Shown here piece by piece: positions 11,640 to 22,500 of a DNA stretch of 64,000 nt. The position numbers were made by a program, and so were the translations under genes. How positions within the stretch are numbered: the first letter of the stretch is position 1; the number at the start of each line of letters is the position of its first letter. The stretch comes from Podocnemis expansa (Eukaryota; Chordata; Testudines; Podocnemididae): NCBI GenBank assembly GCA_007922195.1, contig ML681992.1, positions 1,778,613 to 1,842,612 on the forward strand, in the 5' to 3' direction. The notes under the pieces are model-generated. The model was given only the letters and a program-made list of their open reading frames with translations. It searched no databases and had not been told where the DNA came from.

Positions 11640-11960
11640 CCTTTCACAAGGTCATTCAAGAGAATTGGACTAGCATACATAGTTTTATTATCCCTATATT
11701 TAGCTTTTTGGTGGTATCACCATTACCTTTATCAACCAAAATTACAATCTCCTCTGCAAAAATTATTATTAGTTTGACAGAATCCATTTTGCATAAACTC
11801 CTACTGATTGACATTAATTATATTATCCTCCTTTAATTCTTTGTTCAGGCTCATGTCATCATCTCCTTTAAATTTCCCGGGACTGATGTCAGGCTGACAG
11901 GACTATATAATTGTCCCATTTTCAAATACTGGATCTCTAAACCTTCTTAAATGCTGGCAC
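11640..11960 (-). pseudogene. CR1-like ORF2 reverse transcriptase relic, downstream half
   Basis: On the minus strand, codons near 11890-11850 read YSPVSLTSVPG, matching the NYRPVSLTSV motif at the N-terminal side of non-LTR reverse transcriptases. They are followed by a degraded segment corresponding to the usual 'HGF...SCxTN' region (about 11800-11760). Frameshifts and stops are frequent. The upstream half continues at 13501-13690 beyond the LTR-like insertion, so the two parts are one old copy. Confidence 0.7.
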
Positions 11961-12501
11961 AAAATTGTCAGCGGAGGTGGCAGCCATGATGGCCACCCCG
12001 CCCCACATGTAGCCCCCTGGATTATGCTGGTCTCAAGGAGGAATGTTAAGTATCGATCTCCCTGATGGGCCTCCATCTCCAGGCCATCCAGCACAAGGGG
12101 GAAGAATACTAAGTATCAATCTCCCCTGATGGCCCTTGATCTCCAGTGTGAGTTTCTTCCTTCCTAGCTTTGTGTCAACAAGAATGGGGGTGAGTTCCTA
12201 TCCCCCTGAACAGTTTCTCGGCACCCCCATCACCACGAAGGAGGAGTCATTGTCTGGGGTCCCAGTTTTATCATTGGTCCTGACCAGGATCCCACTCCTA
12301 ATTGGCTATTTTTACTCTGGCTGGGCAAAATTCTATTAAACCCCCTGTCTCAGCTGGCTTGTTGTTCTCCCACCCTCAGATGCTAAAGGGCACGTTGCGA
12401 CCCGGTCGGACTGATCCCCCGACTGAGACAGAGAGCACCCACCCACGAGACCTTTTTTTTGGGGTGTACACGGATTGCCGGCCGAACAATTAAGTGCTGA
12501 G

Positions 12502-12564
12502 ATGCTGCAGCTGGTCTGCCTTCTCACTTTGGGTTCCACCGTGGTCCTGGGACAGGTATTATAA
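12502..12564 (+). other. 20-codon ORF resembling a signal peptide, with splice-donor-like site
   Basis: An ATG opens a hydrophobic 18-residue stretch (MLQLVCLLTLGSTVVLGQ) ending exactly at CAG|GTATTA, which resembles a 5' splice site; without splicing it stops at 12562-12564. A TATTAAA box lies about 165 bp upstream. It may be a leader exon of the LTR-like element or chance. I do not recognise the peptide. Confidence 0.25.
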
Positions 12565-13039
12565 ATCGATATAGGCCTCCTACTTTCTCTTAATCATTCT
12601 ACTTGGTACCATTTATATATAGTCTGTAATTGTAGTTTCTTCACCTGAGTTTTGCAGTTTGTGTAGTTGTTATTATTTTCTCTGTATCCTGCATAATCTT
12701 TTCATGATACAGTTGTTTATGGTCTAGCATAGTTTTGTGTTGTTAATTTGATAGGTGTTTTGTTCGTCATTTGTGTTTTGCATCCTTCTTACTGTATAAT
12801 TGTTCATTACTCTGCTTCTGCTCTAAACTGCTGGCCCCAAACTTCCCCAGTGTACACGGGGGGAGTGTGGGGGTTTATTTTTCTCTCATCTGACTTTTTC
12901 ATTCTGCCGCCCACCCTTCTTGGCTAGCAAGGAGGAATGGCTTCCAGCCATTGGTAAATACGCGTCAGGTGGGCTGGTCAGTGCCTATACCGATGTTGAG
13001 GCAGTAAAAGGCCAGAAAAGTCCTTGACTTATTATGTCC

Positions 13040-13390
13040 ACCCTGTTGTAGGTCATTACTCCATACTATTATTTAACCATAAGTACTTTTGTAGGTTGTA
13101 AGTGTTTTGCATAGACTCTCATATTTTATCCTGTTGTTTGGTTGGAGGTGTTTTACAGGTGCTTTATATAGACTTTCTTGCTCCACGCTATTACTTGGTT
13201 ATAAGTGCTTTGCATAGGTTTTCAGCTTTATCTTGTCATTTAGTTATAAGTGTTCATTTAGATTTTGCTTTATGCTGTTAGTTGGTTTTAAGTGTCCTAT
13301 ATAGTTTTTTGCTTCATATTGTTAGTTGATTACAAGTATTTTTGCATAGATCTCCTTGTTTTACACTGTTAAGTGGTTAAAGGTATTTAA
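13040..13390 (+). repeat. Degenerate minisatellite of about 45 bp, about 7 units
   Basis: Units follow the pattern 'ttggttataagtgctttgcatagatttt...ctttatactgtta'. 'ttataag/ttacaag/tgtaag' recurs at regular intervals of roughly 42-50 bp (near 13099, 13199, 13249, 13289, 13333). The units are much diverged from each other. It lies inside the LTR-like element, upstream of its second TATA box, where enhancer repeats would sit in an LTR. Confidence 0.65.
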
Positions 13391-13500
13391 GGTGTCACTA
13401 TAAAAGTAGCTTTTTTGTTTACTTGAACTGGTGCCCGTCTCATTGGTGGGTGTCGCTGGTCCATCCCAGTCACATCACGAACCTGGGGTTCAACAAAAAT

Positions 13501-13690
13501 TACCTTTCTTTCTCTTTTCTGGAATTGCCCAAGTGTTTGAAGACTTACTGAAAATCAAGATTAATGATCCACCAAGCTCCTTAGTCAGCCCTTTTAAAAC
13601 TCTTTGCTGCAAGTTATTCAGGCCTACTGATTTATCGGTAGATCCCTTTTGGTTTTCTGATTTCCATGACCACTCCCAGCAGTTTATTTC
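13501..13690 (-). pseudogene. CR1-like ORF2 relic, upstream half
   Basis: On the minus strand this matches the segment just before the NYRPVSL motif in CR1-type elements (a 'ctggaattgcccaagtgtttgaagac' block in plus orientation). It joins the relic at 11640-11960 when the 1,530-bp insertion and one AAAAT are removed. Heavily mutated. Confidence 0.6.
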
Positions 13691-13699
13691 AGGGTATCA

Positions 13700-14540
13700 T
13701 TATTTCACAGAGTCCAACCTTAAAACACATATATTAATGTCTGAAATATGTCAGTTCTTGTTACGAAGGCAATATGCTAAATTGGTTAAAAAGAATATTT
13801 TCAGAGTGGAGAAAATTTGTCTCTTCTATTAGTTTAAGTATAACAAACTGAATTTAACATATGTGATCAATGAAATGGTATCCATATTAAAAGTATTTTC
13901 TTCCAGAAGAGTGAATTGGCAAGATTGTGTCAAAACCTGCTTAGGAATTCATGCAATAACAAGCTTTTATTATAGAACATTATGCAAAATAGGCTTAATG
14001 TGTATATATTTCCAATGTGATTTACCCCATAGCTTATTTCCTTGATTCTATTTTGAAGGTGCTGAACGTTTTTTGCATTTGAATATGTGAAGTAACATAA
14101 ATAAATATTGTGCCAGTCTGAGTTATTCTTTTGCCTGTATTAGCAAGAAAAGTAAGGCAATTTGACATAATCTGCCTGAAGATCTCTCAGTGATTAAGGC
14201 AAAAAGCATTTATAAAGAAACTAAATGAGATTTTTTTAATGAATAAACCTAGATTTTCATAATAGCATAAGAATTAAGATTTCACAGCATGATCCTGATA
14301 CACAGATGCCAAGACCTCATATGGATTATTAAAACACAAATGAACTTTTAAGAAGTTATAATGATCTATACTATGGAAATGTTTAAATGAAAACTGAATT
14401 TAAAAGACATCACTTCATGAACATGAAAGCAAAGGACATAGCTATGTTAAAAGACTTTTGAAGGTTTATTTCATCTGAAATCGACTACAGTTCCATTTCA
14501 TATTCAAAATTCACAAATTGAGGGTTAGATTATTGCATAC
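13700..14540. other. Unassigned AT-rich non-coding stretch
   Basis: No gene or element recognised. A plus-strand open frame entering from 13431 crosses the end of the LTR-like element and the antisense CR1 relic, so it is not a gene. Confidence 0.5.
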
Positions 14541-14547
14541 TATACAT

Positions 14548-15057
14548 CAGTGGTTCCCAGACTGTGGCCTGAGGAACGAACGTGGCTTGTGGGGCCTTTC
14601 AAAGTGGCTGGCTACTGAAGGTAACTAATGGCTAAGGGCTCTGCTGGAGCATTTTTTTGCAGGGCTAAAAGACCCATGAAGGCTCCTCGCTGCAGCCATG
14701 GAGATGGGAAATCAGCACTCCCCTCCCTCTGTTTGTAGCAAGGACCATGGGAAAGTATTCCACCCAAGTTCACAGGTGCTAGGGTCTCTGCTTGTGCCAG
14801 AAGGTGGGGACCACTGATACATTCCCCTGGATGCAGAAGGAAACCACCTCCTAGGGACCAAGGTAGAGCACACAGGGTTACAGAATGCATTTTCCATGCT
14901 TCAGCGAGGACATGGGAGTACAGTGAGGAGGTAGCCTCCTCACTGAACTTCAGTCTGACTGAAGTAGGGGGTGGGGAGCTGCTGGGAGTGATGGTTCTTC
15001 AGATCATAAAAATGGTACCTGTGGCCCTAGAGCCAAAAGGGTTGGGAGCCACCAGTG
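14548..15057. mobile_element. hAT-like non-autonomous element (CAGTGGTTCCCA...)
   Basis: The left end reads CAGTGGTTCCCAGACTGTGG. The right end contains 'ggttgggagccaccagtg', the reverse complement of a CACTGG..CTCCCAACC terminus with a small insertion. This is the classic hAT 'cagtggttcccaacc' terminus, also used by the element at 31178-31529. The interior is GC-richer with no coding similarity. An 8-bp target duplication could not be identified with confidence. Confidence 0.6.
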
Positions 15058-16464
15058 TTACGTGCATGGCCATGCGGAGACATGATGAGGAATAAGGGCA
15101 GTAGGAGAGCTAAGATGAAGAGAAGCACAAGCTTTTAAGACACAGAATCACAAATTCCCCAGGCAACACTATACCCAGGAGCAATACCCAACATTGCCCT
15201 CAGACTGAACATCAGCTAACCTATGCAATCACACTGGAACTTGCTGTGATAATTGTAATTTAAACGTCAAAACAAAACCTCTTTGATGCTGGTTGAGAGA
15301 TGAAAAAATCCCACGCAGCAGTTTGCCAGCCTTTCCGTGGGTGGGGGATTCTTCTGGATGCCAAAATTGGAGATCAACTGAATCTCCAGTAACATCACAG
15401 GGCCAGCAAGTAGATTGTGGATGAAAATGCAGAAGCTGAAATTAGGAGTTCATAATGGCTACCAAACCTATTCACCAAATTGATCAGCATCTGCCATCTA
15501 GTGTCATCTCACAAGGTCCAATGGAAACAGCAGAGGCTGAGACAGGTCCCAGAGTCCAGGCCCATATACAGCATATGACTTCTACAGCTGACACCCTGGA
15601 GCAGAAGGAAGGGGCGGCGTGAAGGGTAAGAAACAGCCTTCTCATCACAAAAGGAGGCAAATAGAACATTGCCTCAGCTACTCCTGTTGAGCTTTATCTT
15701 TCCTCCACAAAAGTTGTAACTATGTGTGTGCCAGTTATGTACATTTTTATGTGTGTTCCATAGTTACAGACTATGCCAAATTAAAATTTGCTTACTAAGG
15801 GAAGAAGGGGATAGGTCCTAACCCATTTGGGAGGAGGATTTAAAATAAATAAATAAATAAAAATCCACTTATGATGATTACTTTATTCAGTGGTTTCATA
15901 TTCCTCTTTATTACCTTGCTTTTATTATTTGCATTTATCTCATATGTATATTTATTCCACTGGCTTTAGTGAATTCCTCCATAAGATGGGGAGTTTGAAC
16001 TATTTTCCTCTATTCAAAATAAAGTACTATTGCTCGCTGGCTGGATTTTCCTGAGCATCACAACTTCCACTTTTTGGCTTGCTTCTACATTTGAGACTCT
16101 TGCCATACAGAATATGACATAACATCCATCAACCATGATGCATGCTATTAAGAGATGACATTACCTTTGGTCTGTGTTGACAAGTTACTTTTTACATGAA
16201 TAATATTTAATTTTGTAGGAAGAGTTAATTTCTTACTACTTTCAGCGGTCTTTTTTAAGCAAACTCATCGTGTTAGCTCAGTGCTGTTCATTATTTAAAA
16301 CTTCAGCTTCCATGGTTTTGACACATTGTGCAAACATCTTACAAAACAAAACATTGTTACTGAATTCAAGTTTGATTCAGTCATGCTTTGTTAGTTTATT
16401 TTTTTTTAATCTTATTTACTAATGCTGCAAACCAAATGTAAAATTTTTGTATTATAGTTAAAAG
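15058..16464. other. Unassigned stretch with (AAAT)n
   Basis: A short (AAAT)n array lies at about 15842-15863. No gene was recognised. Confidence 0.5.
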
Positions 16465-16562
16465 TGTCATTGGTCAGATCCTTAACTCCTATATGTCAAT
16501 AAAAAACTTCACTGAAGTAAATGGAGTTACACTACTTTAGACCAACTGAGAGCCTAGTCCTC
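16465..16562 (+). repeat. Old dispersed repeat ('gaagtaaatggagttacac' type)
   Basis: The block 'ttcactgaagtaaatggagttacactactttagacc' matches a motif common in sauropsid non-coding DNA ('ttgacttcaatggagttac...'). Related but weaker copies appear near 35650-35720, 42440-42530 and 51520-51740. Family name uncertain. Confidence 0.4.
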
Positions 16563-17246
16563 TTAAATCTCAGACAATTACATTGCACTCTTACCCATGC
16601 ACATCAAGAATACAATCAACTTTCCTTCTAGTGCATTTAATTAATAGACTTCAACATTTAATTCTATAAAGTTATAAAAATTTCAAACATTGTTTCACGA
16701 ACACTGCAATCTGAATATATGAAAAATCACTAAACTAGACACTGTACAAAGCCCTGAATTCATTATTATAGACCTGAGGTATAGCACTGAGTAAAGTTTG
16801 CAGGTGTTAATAAACAAGCCATATACTTGTAATAGGCTATAAACATGCATTTTATAAGGGTTAGTAATATTCTGTATTTCTTACTTTTAGTCACTTGCAG
16901 CATTTCTCAGTATTTCTGATACAATAATAACTTTAAGTGTTATTTGTTGATTCGACAACACCAACTTGTAATATGAAGGTCATAATTCATTATATAAAGA
17001 AAAAACTGTATGAAAATAAATGTCTTATAATGTTCTGGCAAGTTCCATTACAAACTATGCTAGTAAAACTGCATCGATTTAAGGAGAAATACAATCTAAT
17101 TGGATTATCTGAGGTGAAAATCAGGAAAAAGATTGGGATGTAATATGAGCACAGAGAGTTTATAGAAGGAATATACTTAACAGGACTGGAGAAGACTAGG
17201 GTATTATCCGTCTTTTACCCTTCTACAGAAATCACAGGAATTTTAA

Positions 17247-17395
17247 GAACATAGAAATTGCCAGAGTTTCAGATCAGTAGTCCATCTAGAGCAATATCCT
17301 GTCACTGACAATGGGTAGTGCCAAAGGTTTTAGAGGAAGGTACAAGTGAGTCCATGAAGACCTATTATGGGATAACCCCTCCATAGAGAAATCTT
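17247..17395 (+). repeat. Dispersed repeat ('aagaacatag..gtccatctagagcaatatcctgtc' type)
   Basis: Recognisable as a diverged copy of the turtle repeat reading 'gaacataagaatggcc...ggtccatctagcccagtatcctgtc', including the following 'gacaatgggtagtgcc' segment. It lies upstream of the CR1 copy at 17830. I cannot name the family. Confidence 0.5.
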
Positions 17396-17829
17396 TATGT
17401 GTCTATATATAAATTATAAAACAGATTTTAAAATTAACAGCCTTACTCTGTGTCAGATGGGCACAATCAAAGGATGGTTTATGGGCAGTTCAGGGAGGGA
17501 TTATACTTCAGGGACTACAAAACTATTACACAATCCCTCCTTGACCTCCCCAGTACAGGGGTGGGGGCAGCCTCTTTCTTCCTCTGAACCAGACCCCCTC
17601 CATGGACTGACACATGGTGAACAGTGGGACCAGAGCTCTATCTCCGTTAACCTGCTCTCCTACGCTCTAAAGGAAACACAGAAAGGGAGCGGTCCTTGGT
17701 TATTGCAATGGGGTCCACAAAGAAGGGTTTCCTCACCCTCACCCTGCCTATCCACACTAATTCCAGGTACAAACTGACCCCTACATGTAATGATCAATGG
17801 ATTAATGTCTACTTAGCAGATTGCAAGAT

Positions 17830-18922
17830 GCAGAGTACCCCAGGGGTGGGTGCTGGAGCTGACTTTGTTCAACATCTTAATTAATGATCTAGAGGAGGAG
17901 TGGACTGAACCCACAGTAAGTTTGTTCAAAGCAACTTAACTCCTTCTCTCCCAAAATCAGATCTTTTCACTAAGATATATACACAGTTAAGTGGGGAAAA
18001 CAGATATGCTGGATAGTAAGGGTACGATACAAGGTGACCTAGACAAATTAGAGGATTGATGTAAAGGAAATATGTGGTTCAGCAAGGACAAATGCAGAGC
18101 TCTGCACTTCAGAACAGAATAATCCCATGCTCTGCTGGAGATTGGTGATAGACTAGTTAAGGCAGGAGTTCTGCAGAAAAGGAACTGGATAGGAGTCAAC
18201 ATTGTGTCCTTATTACCAAGAAGTCTAATGGCATATTTGGCTGCATTCATCGAAGTAACAACCCCCTCTTTTAAGCACTAGTGAGACCCCGTTTGAAGCA
18301 CTGTGTCCAGCTGTGTGTCCCCCGCTATGGAAAGGATATGGACAAATTGGTCCAGCAGAGACCAGTGAAAATGACTGGGGGGCGGGAGGGCTGAAGCACA
18401 TGACCTGTGAGGAGAGGCTGAGAGAAGCCGGCATGTTTAGTGTAGACTAGAGGAGAAGAAGGGAGGATTTGCCAGTAGCCTTTAACTACCTGAAACTGGG
18501 TTCCAGAGAAGATGGAACTAGGCTGTTCTCACTGGTATTACATGACAGAGATAGGAGTAGTGATCTCAGGTAGCAACGAGTGAGGTCAAAGGATATTAGG
18601 AAAAATATTTTCACTAGGAGAATGGTAAAACATTGAAGTGAGTTACCTAGGGAGGCAGAGAAATTTCTGGCTTTAGAGATTCTTAATATGTAAAAAAGAA
18701 ACAAGGAGTCGTCTGGCACTTTAAGACTAAGAGATTTATTTTTTGCATGAGCTTTCGTGGGAGAAAACCCCACTTTGTCCGATGCTTTGAAGATTTTCTT
18801 AATATGTAGCTTGACATAGCCCTGGGTGGATTATTTGTTGGGGTTGGTTCTGCTTTGAGCAAAGGGTTGGACTGGATAACCTCCTGAGGTCCCTTTTCTC
18901 CCTAATCTTCTATGATTCTATG
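17830..18922 (+). mobile_element. CR1 LINE, 3' half, degraded and interrupted
   Basis: Follows CR1 ORF2 and 3' UTR order: 'taccccaggggtgggtgctgg' (PQGSVLG region, 17837), 'ttaattaatgatctagagg' (INDLE), 'gagaccccgtttgaagcactgtgtcc' (HLEYCVQ region, 18286), the C-terminal 'ttcactaggagaatggtaaaacattg' block, and a 3' end 'ggttggactggataacctcctgaggtccc ... ctatgattctatgg'. Stops and frameshifts are many, and the FADD catalytic motif region is unrecognisable. A PLE tail (18692-18795) is inserted near the 3' end. Confidence 0.85.
18692..18795 (-). mobile_element. Penelope-like element 3' tail with 12-bp TSD, nested in CR1
   Basis: A 104-bp insertion reading, in plus orientation, 'aacaaggagtcgtctggcactttaagactaa...gcatgagctttcgtgggag...gctttgaagat'. 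This is the reverse of the PLE 3' tail family. It is flanked by TTCTTAATATGT at 18680-18691 and 18796-18807, a perfect 12-bp duplication, and the CR1 sequence resumes across it. A severely 5'-truncated PLE insertion younger than the CR1 copy. Confidence 0.85.
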
Positions 18923-18924
18923 GT

Positions 18925-20434
18925 TGTTTATTTAAAGATTGCATACAATTTTCTCTAATAACTAAAAAAACAGATAATGAAGTTAAGGAGAGGGTTCTGC
19001 AGAAAGGAAGCTCAGTATGGGAAATCATTCCAGGAGACATTATAACTTTTTATGTGGCATGCACAACAACATGATAAGGAAATGTGCGTTGAGAAGACAA
19101 TTACAATGAGAGCAGGAGCAGGAGTATGCAGAAAAAGAGATAAACGTGATCGATTACCATCCCTTTCTTAGAAGCTTCATTCCATGTGTTGCTTCCAATC
19201 TTTGTAGCAATGTCACAGTTATTTTTCTTAGATTTCTATGACTCCAAAATATTTTCCTCATTTTCCTACAACTTACAGAAAATATTGCATCTACCAGATG
19301 AGCACCCATAGCATTTTTTGAGGCAAAAAGAGTTATCCACCAAAAGCTGGGGAGATGTTACAAAAAAGGTCCTGTGGCTATAACCAGGGATGATATCTAA
19401 CTAGCTGCATATGAACACATACATTTCACACAGGCATATGATAACTTTTTCCATGTAAAATATCTGCATATTCAGACTGATTCATGAAAAGTGAAAGGGA
19501 AAGAAAACAATATTTTAAAAGAGGAAGAAAAATTAGCAGAAGATGATAGAACAGTTAAAAAGATAAAGTAAATAGGAAAGAAACCATAGCAAGAAACATA
19601 GAAAAATAAACAGAAATAAAAGAAAGTCTCGCTGTGAAATGAAAATGGCATCTGTCCCAATAGTTCACAGATATGATCTGAGAGTGTCTTGAGTGAATAA
19701 TGTTCTTATAGTATTATTTTTGCACACTATCCAGCATGGTGAGCAACAGAATTAGAGCAAGAAAAAGAAAATTGGATATCCCATATAACATTCACACAGT
19801 GACGGTGTTATTGTATAAAGTGATATGGGTATGAAGGCAGAATTTCAAAGACATAAACAACAGTTAGAGAGTTTAATTCCTATTACTTTCAGAGGAAGCT
19901 GGGCAGCTAAAAATGATTTGTTTTCTGAAAATCCTACATGCTCTATAGATTGAATTCATGATGCTGTGCTGTGATTTTAAGGCTTTATGAACATGTTTTG
20001 GGAATATACATACTACTCATGAACAATTAAATCACAAATAGGTTATGAAGACTAGAGCCCCTAACACTTCCCTATATCATCATAGCTTGGATATGACTTG
20101 TATTTTGCAGAAAATTTCTGAAGTTTTGAATGTATTAATGGTAATAGTGAAGTCTGAAATCTAAATCTGAGCTGTTTTTAGTTTGAGGAACACAACACAG
20201 GTTAGAAATATTAATCCTATACATATAAAGAATTTGATAACTTTTCTTCACATTTGAATTATATTAATAACCTATTATACCCCAGGATAAATCATAGCAG
20301 TTTTAAGGGGAAAGATTTTCTATCCAAAATTGTACTGTGTGCATATTTGTAAATCAGGCATACAGCAGAACTCTGATTGCAACTTCTACTGTGGAAAGTG
20401 CACTGGTCTCTCAATACAAGTGATACTGATTAAT
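18925..20434. other. Unassigned AT-rich non-coding stretch
   Basis: No gene or repeat boundary supported. Confidence 0.5.
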
Positions 20435-20585
20435 TTTCATTTGTAAAGCCCTTTACATTTAAGAATCTCAAAATCCTTGCAGACATGTATTAATTAAGCT
20501 TCACATGACTTCTTGACCTAAGTAAGTGTAATTATATCTATTTTACAGGTGTCAAAACTGAGACTCAGATAGTACATAAAGCACT
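20435..20585 (-). repeat. MIR-type SINE, antisense
   Basis: 'atatctattttacaggtgtcaaaactgagactcagatag' is the reverse complement of the MIR core ('cctcagtttcctcatctgtaaaat'). The preceding 'aaagccctttacatttaagaatctcaaaatcc' fits the 3' part in reverse. Ancient and diverged. Confidence 0.6.
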
Positions 20586-20589
20586 GGGA

Positions 20590-21440
20590 AAAGAAACTCA
20601 TATCTTGCCTCCAAGGTCTTGATTTTATCACTCACTACATGATGTTCCTTCCTTTGCTTGGCAATTTATATATAATTCTTAGAAACATAGGCTTTAGAAC
20701 AAAGAGCTGAAAATACAAAATATATAAACAAGATTGCCCCATTCCACTTAGAATCCTTGGAGCAGGAGCCAAGAGAAGCCTTAGACCAAGGCTGCACAGA
20801 GTATGGAAACTTGTCGGCAGTCAACAGCACTTACACCAGCTACACGTCCTCTTCTCTGTGATGGCTTCTGGGAAATGCATTCCCATCAACACAGTCCTTT
20901 ACCAGCTGAGGGGGTGATTTTATTGGGTCGCCTTCCAGATTTATTAAGTGTTTCTTTGATGACTGCTCAATTGATCTGAATAAAGATCTGACAGTGGCAA
21001 ATTTTCTGCCATCAGTGAAGAAGTAGAGATTTACAGGAGAATTGACATCATGGAGATTCCCCCACACTTTTGTCTTAAAGGGTGGAATTTACCCCACAAT
21101 GGCATGCCCTGTCCAAGACCAGCTGACAGATTGCCAGGAATGCCTTGGAAGCAAGGATCACCCACTCTGATACCTGGTGTCCCACCAACATCCTGACTGC
21201 AAGGAGCCATTGATTCCCTTTGGCCACAGTTCATCTGAAGGCTTTCTCTGACAGTGGGATGCTCAAACTGAGATGATAATGAGTAAAGGAGAGTACTGTA
21301 TCACTAGAGCAGTGATAGAAGGATGTCTCCTCCTAGATTGCCTTCAGGGGAGATGGTGGGTAGATGTGCTCTGGATGCACCTGATCCTATTCTTAGGGTG
21401 AAAAGGAGGAGTTCTAGGCATAGTAGAATTGTGACACAAG
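20590..21440. other. Unassigned stretch
   Basis: No gene or element supported. Confidence 0.5.
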
Positions 21441-21442
21441 AC

Positions 21443-21463
21443 ACTATCTATCTATCTATCTAT
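21443..21463. repeat. (CTAT)n microsatellite, left part
   Basis: Five CTAT units directly abutting the LTR-like element. The array continues at 21974-21987 on the other side and again near 22290. Confidence 0.9.
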
Positions 21464-21973
21464 CGTGGCAAGGTCACCCCCCCCTTGGGGGAGGGGGAAG
21501 GGGTGTGTGAGGCCTGGCCCAAAAGTTCAGATCTTCTCTCCCAGGGGTATTCAGTTCAGCCAGCCCCCTGTCCAGGAAGATCCCTGGCTTTTGACAGTCT
21601 ATCAGGTACCCTCTTCCTTCCTTAGTCCTGGGTCCCAGCTGAAGGACCTTCAAAGCAATGGAAGGGCCAGCTGCTTGGCTGTGGCTCTGGCTCTGGCCCT
21701 GGCTCTGGTTAAGGCAGGGGAGAAACAGTCTCCTCCTCTGCCTGGGGAGCTTCCAAACTAAAACAACAGCCTCAGCTTCCCTCCACCCTCCTCCCCCTAC
21801 TAGTGGAAGCAGCCTTTATAGGCCTGGGGTAGCCCTTGATTGGGTGCAGCTGTCTGTAATTGGCCTGCAGAGGCTTTTTATCTGCAGCCAGGGAAAAGGG
21901 CCTTCACCAGTGTAGGGCTCACATACCTGCCCTGGTGTACCCTTCTGTACCCCTCTGACCTGACCTTATCACA
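21464..21973 (+). mobile_element. Probable solo LTR inserted in a CTAT microsatellite
   Basis: A 510-bp GC-rich segment that splits a CTAT array. It opens CGTGGCAAGGTCACC (TGTGGCA with the first base changed) and closes ACCTTATCACA, fitting TGTG...CACA ends. Internal LTR-like features are CT-rich blocks, a 'gattgggtgcagctgtctgtaattggcc' segment (CAAT-like, about 21838-21865) and a 'ctttttatctgc' box (about 21872) upstream of a GC-rich end. CTAT flanks both sides, but inside a CTAT array this duplication proves little. No internal retroviral genes are present. Confidence 0.45.
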
Positions 21974-21987
21974 CTATCTATCTATCC

Positions 21988-22288
21988 AGGAGCATTGCTG
22001 TCCTGAGGAAAGACCCCCCCCCCCACCTGGGCCCCACCTCACCACAGCCCCGATTCCCCACCCGGGCCCGATCCAGCCTCTGGCTCCTGTCGCTGCCAGT
22101 CCGATCCTGGGTCCCCGGCCAGGACAGGACTGGGAGAGGCGGGTGCCACCATGGGTGGCTGGGGCCCAGATCTCCAGCCAGGGCTGGGGCCAGGAGAGGC
22201 AGGGCCTGCCCCAGATACTCAGGACAATGGAGCTGGGACTCAGGGCATTTGTCCTGTGTTCCAGGTGCTAGCTGCCCCCCACCCCATA
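21988..22288. other. GC-rich block inside the CTAT array
   Basis: About 300 bp of very GC-rich sequence, with a run of C near 22013-22023 and 'ccagccagggctggggcc' words, bounded on both sides by TATC/CTAT repeats ('ctatctatctatcc' left, 'atatctatctatg' right). It looks like a second insertion into the same microsatellite. No termini or coding similarity recognised. Confidence 0.4.
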
Positions 22289-22339
22289 TCTATCTATGAT
22301 ACTTAATTGGTCTTAACAGAGACTTAACTTACTGGTCTT

Positions 22340-22392
22340 GTATTGCATTGCATTGCATTGCATTGTAGATAGATAGATAGATAGATAGATGA
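22340..22392. repeat. (CATTG)n and (ATAG)n compound microsatellite
   Basis: About five GCATT units are followed directly by about six TAGA units. The ATAG array is the reverse complement of the CTAT array upstream, so the two could be arms of an inverted repeat spanning about 900 bp. Confidence 0.9.
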
Positions 22393-22500
22393 TGATTCCA
22401 AAGCCGTAAGGGACCACTGAAATCATCTAGGCTATCTACATGCATAACACAAGCCACTCAACTTTCCCAAAATAAAGTTAAACACTAATATATTTTTAGA
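22393..22500. repeat. Dispersed repeat ('aagggaccactgaaatcatctagg' type)
   Basis: The segment 'ccgtaagggaccactgaaatcatctagg...cataacacaagccactcaactttccc' matches a repeat common in turtle non-coding DNA ('agggaccattgtgatcatctagtctgacc...aacacaggccatagaactt'). It may belong to a CR1 3' region. Confidence 0.45.

Larger units (their letters stand above)
11966..13495 (+). mobile_element. LTR-like insertion, TGT...ACA, TSD AAAAT
   Basis: A 1,530-bp insertion into a CR1-like relic. It begins TGTCAGCGG, ends GGTTCAACA, and is flanked by AAAAT at 11961-11965 and 13496-13500; the CR1 sequence resumes on either side. Internal features: a 42-bp word duplicated imperfectly (12041-12082 and 12104-12146), a TATTAAA box (12334-12340), a 20-codon ORF starting at 12502, a purine run GGGGGGAG next to TGTGGGGG (about 12861-12875), a degenerate tandem array (about 13040-13390) and a TATAAAA box (13399-13405) about 95 bp from the end. 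The ends and 5-bp duplication fit a long solo LTR, or a small LTR element whose LTR starts near 12869. No gag, pol or env similarity was seen. Confidence 0.6.

Noticed and set aside
13040..13390. CRISPR-like regular repeat spacing
   Set aside because: Units are contiguous and degenerate, not identical repeats with unique spacers, and the DNA is vertebrate.
13431..13832. 133-codon plus-strand open frame
   Set aside because: It crosses the end of the LTR-like insertion and then runs antisense through a CR1 relic.
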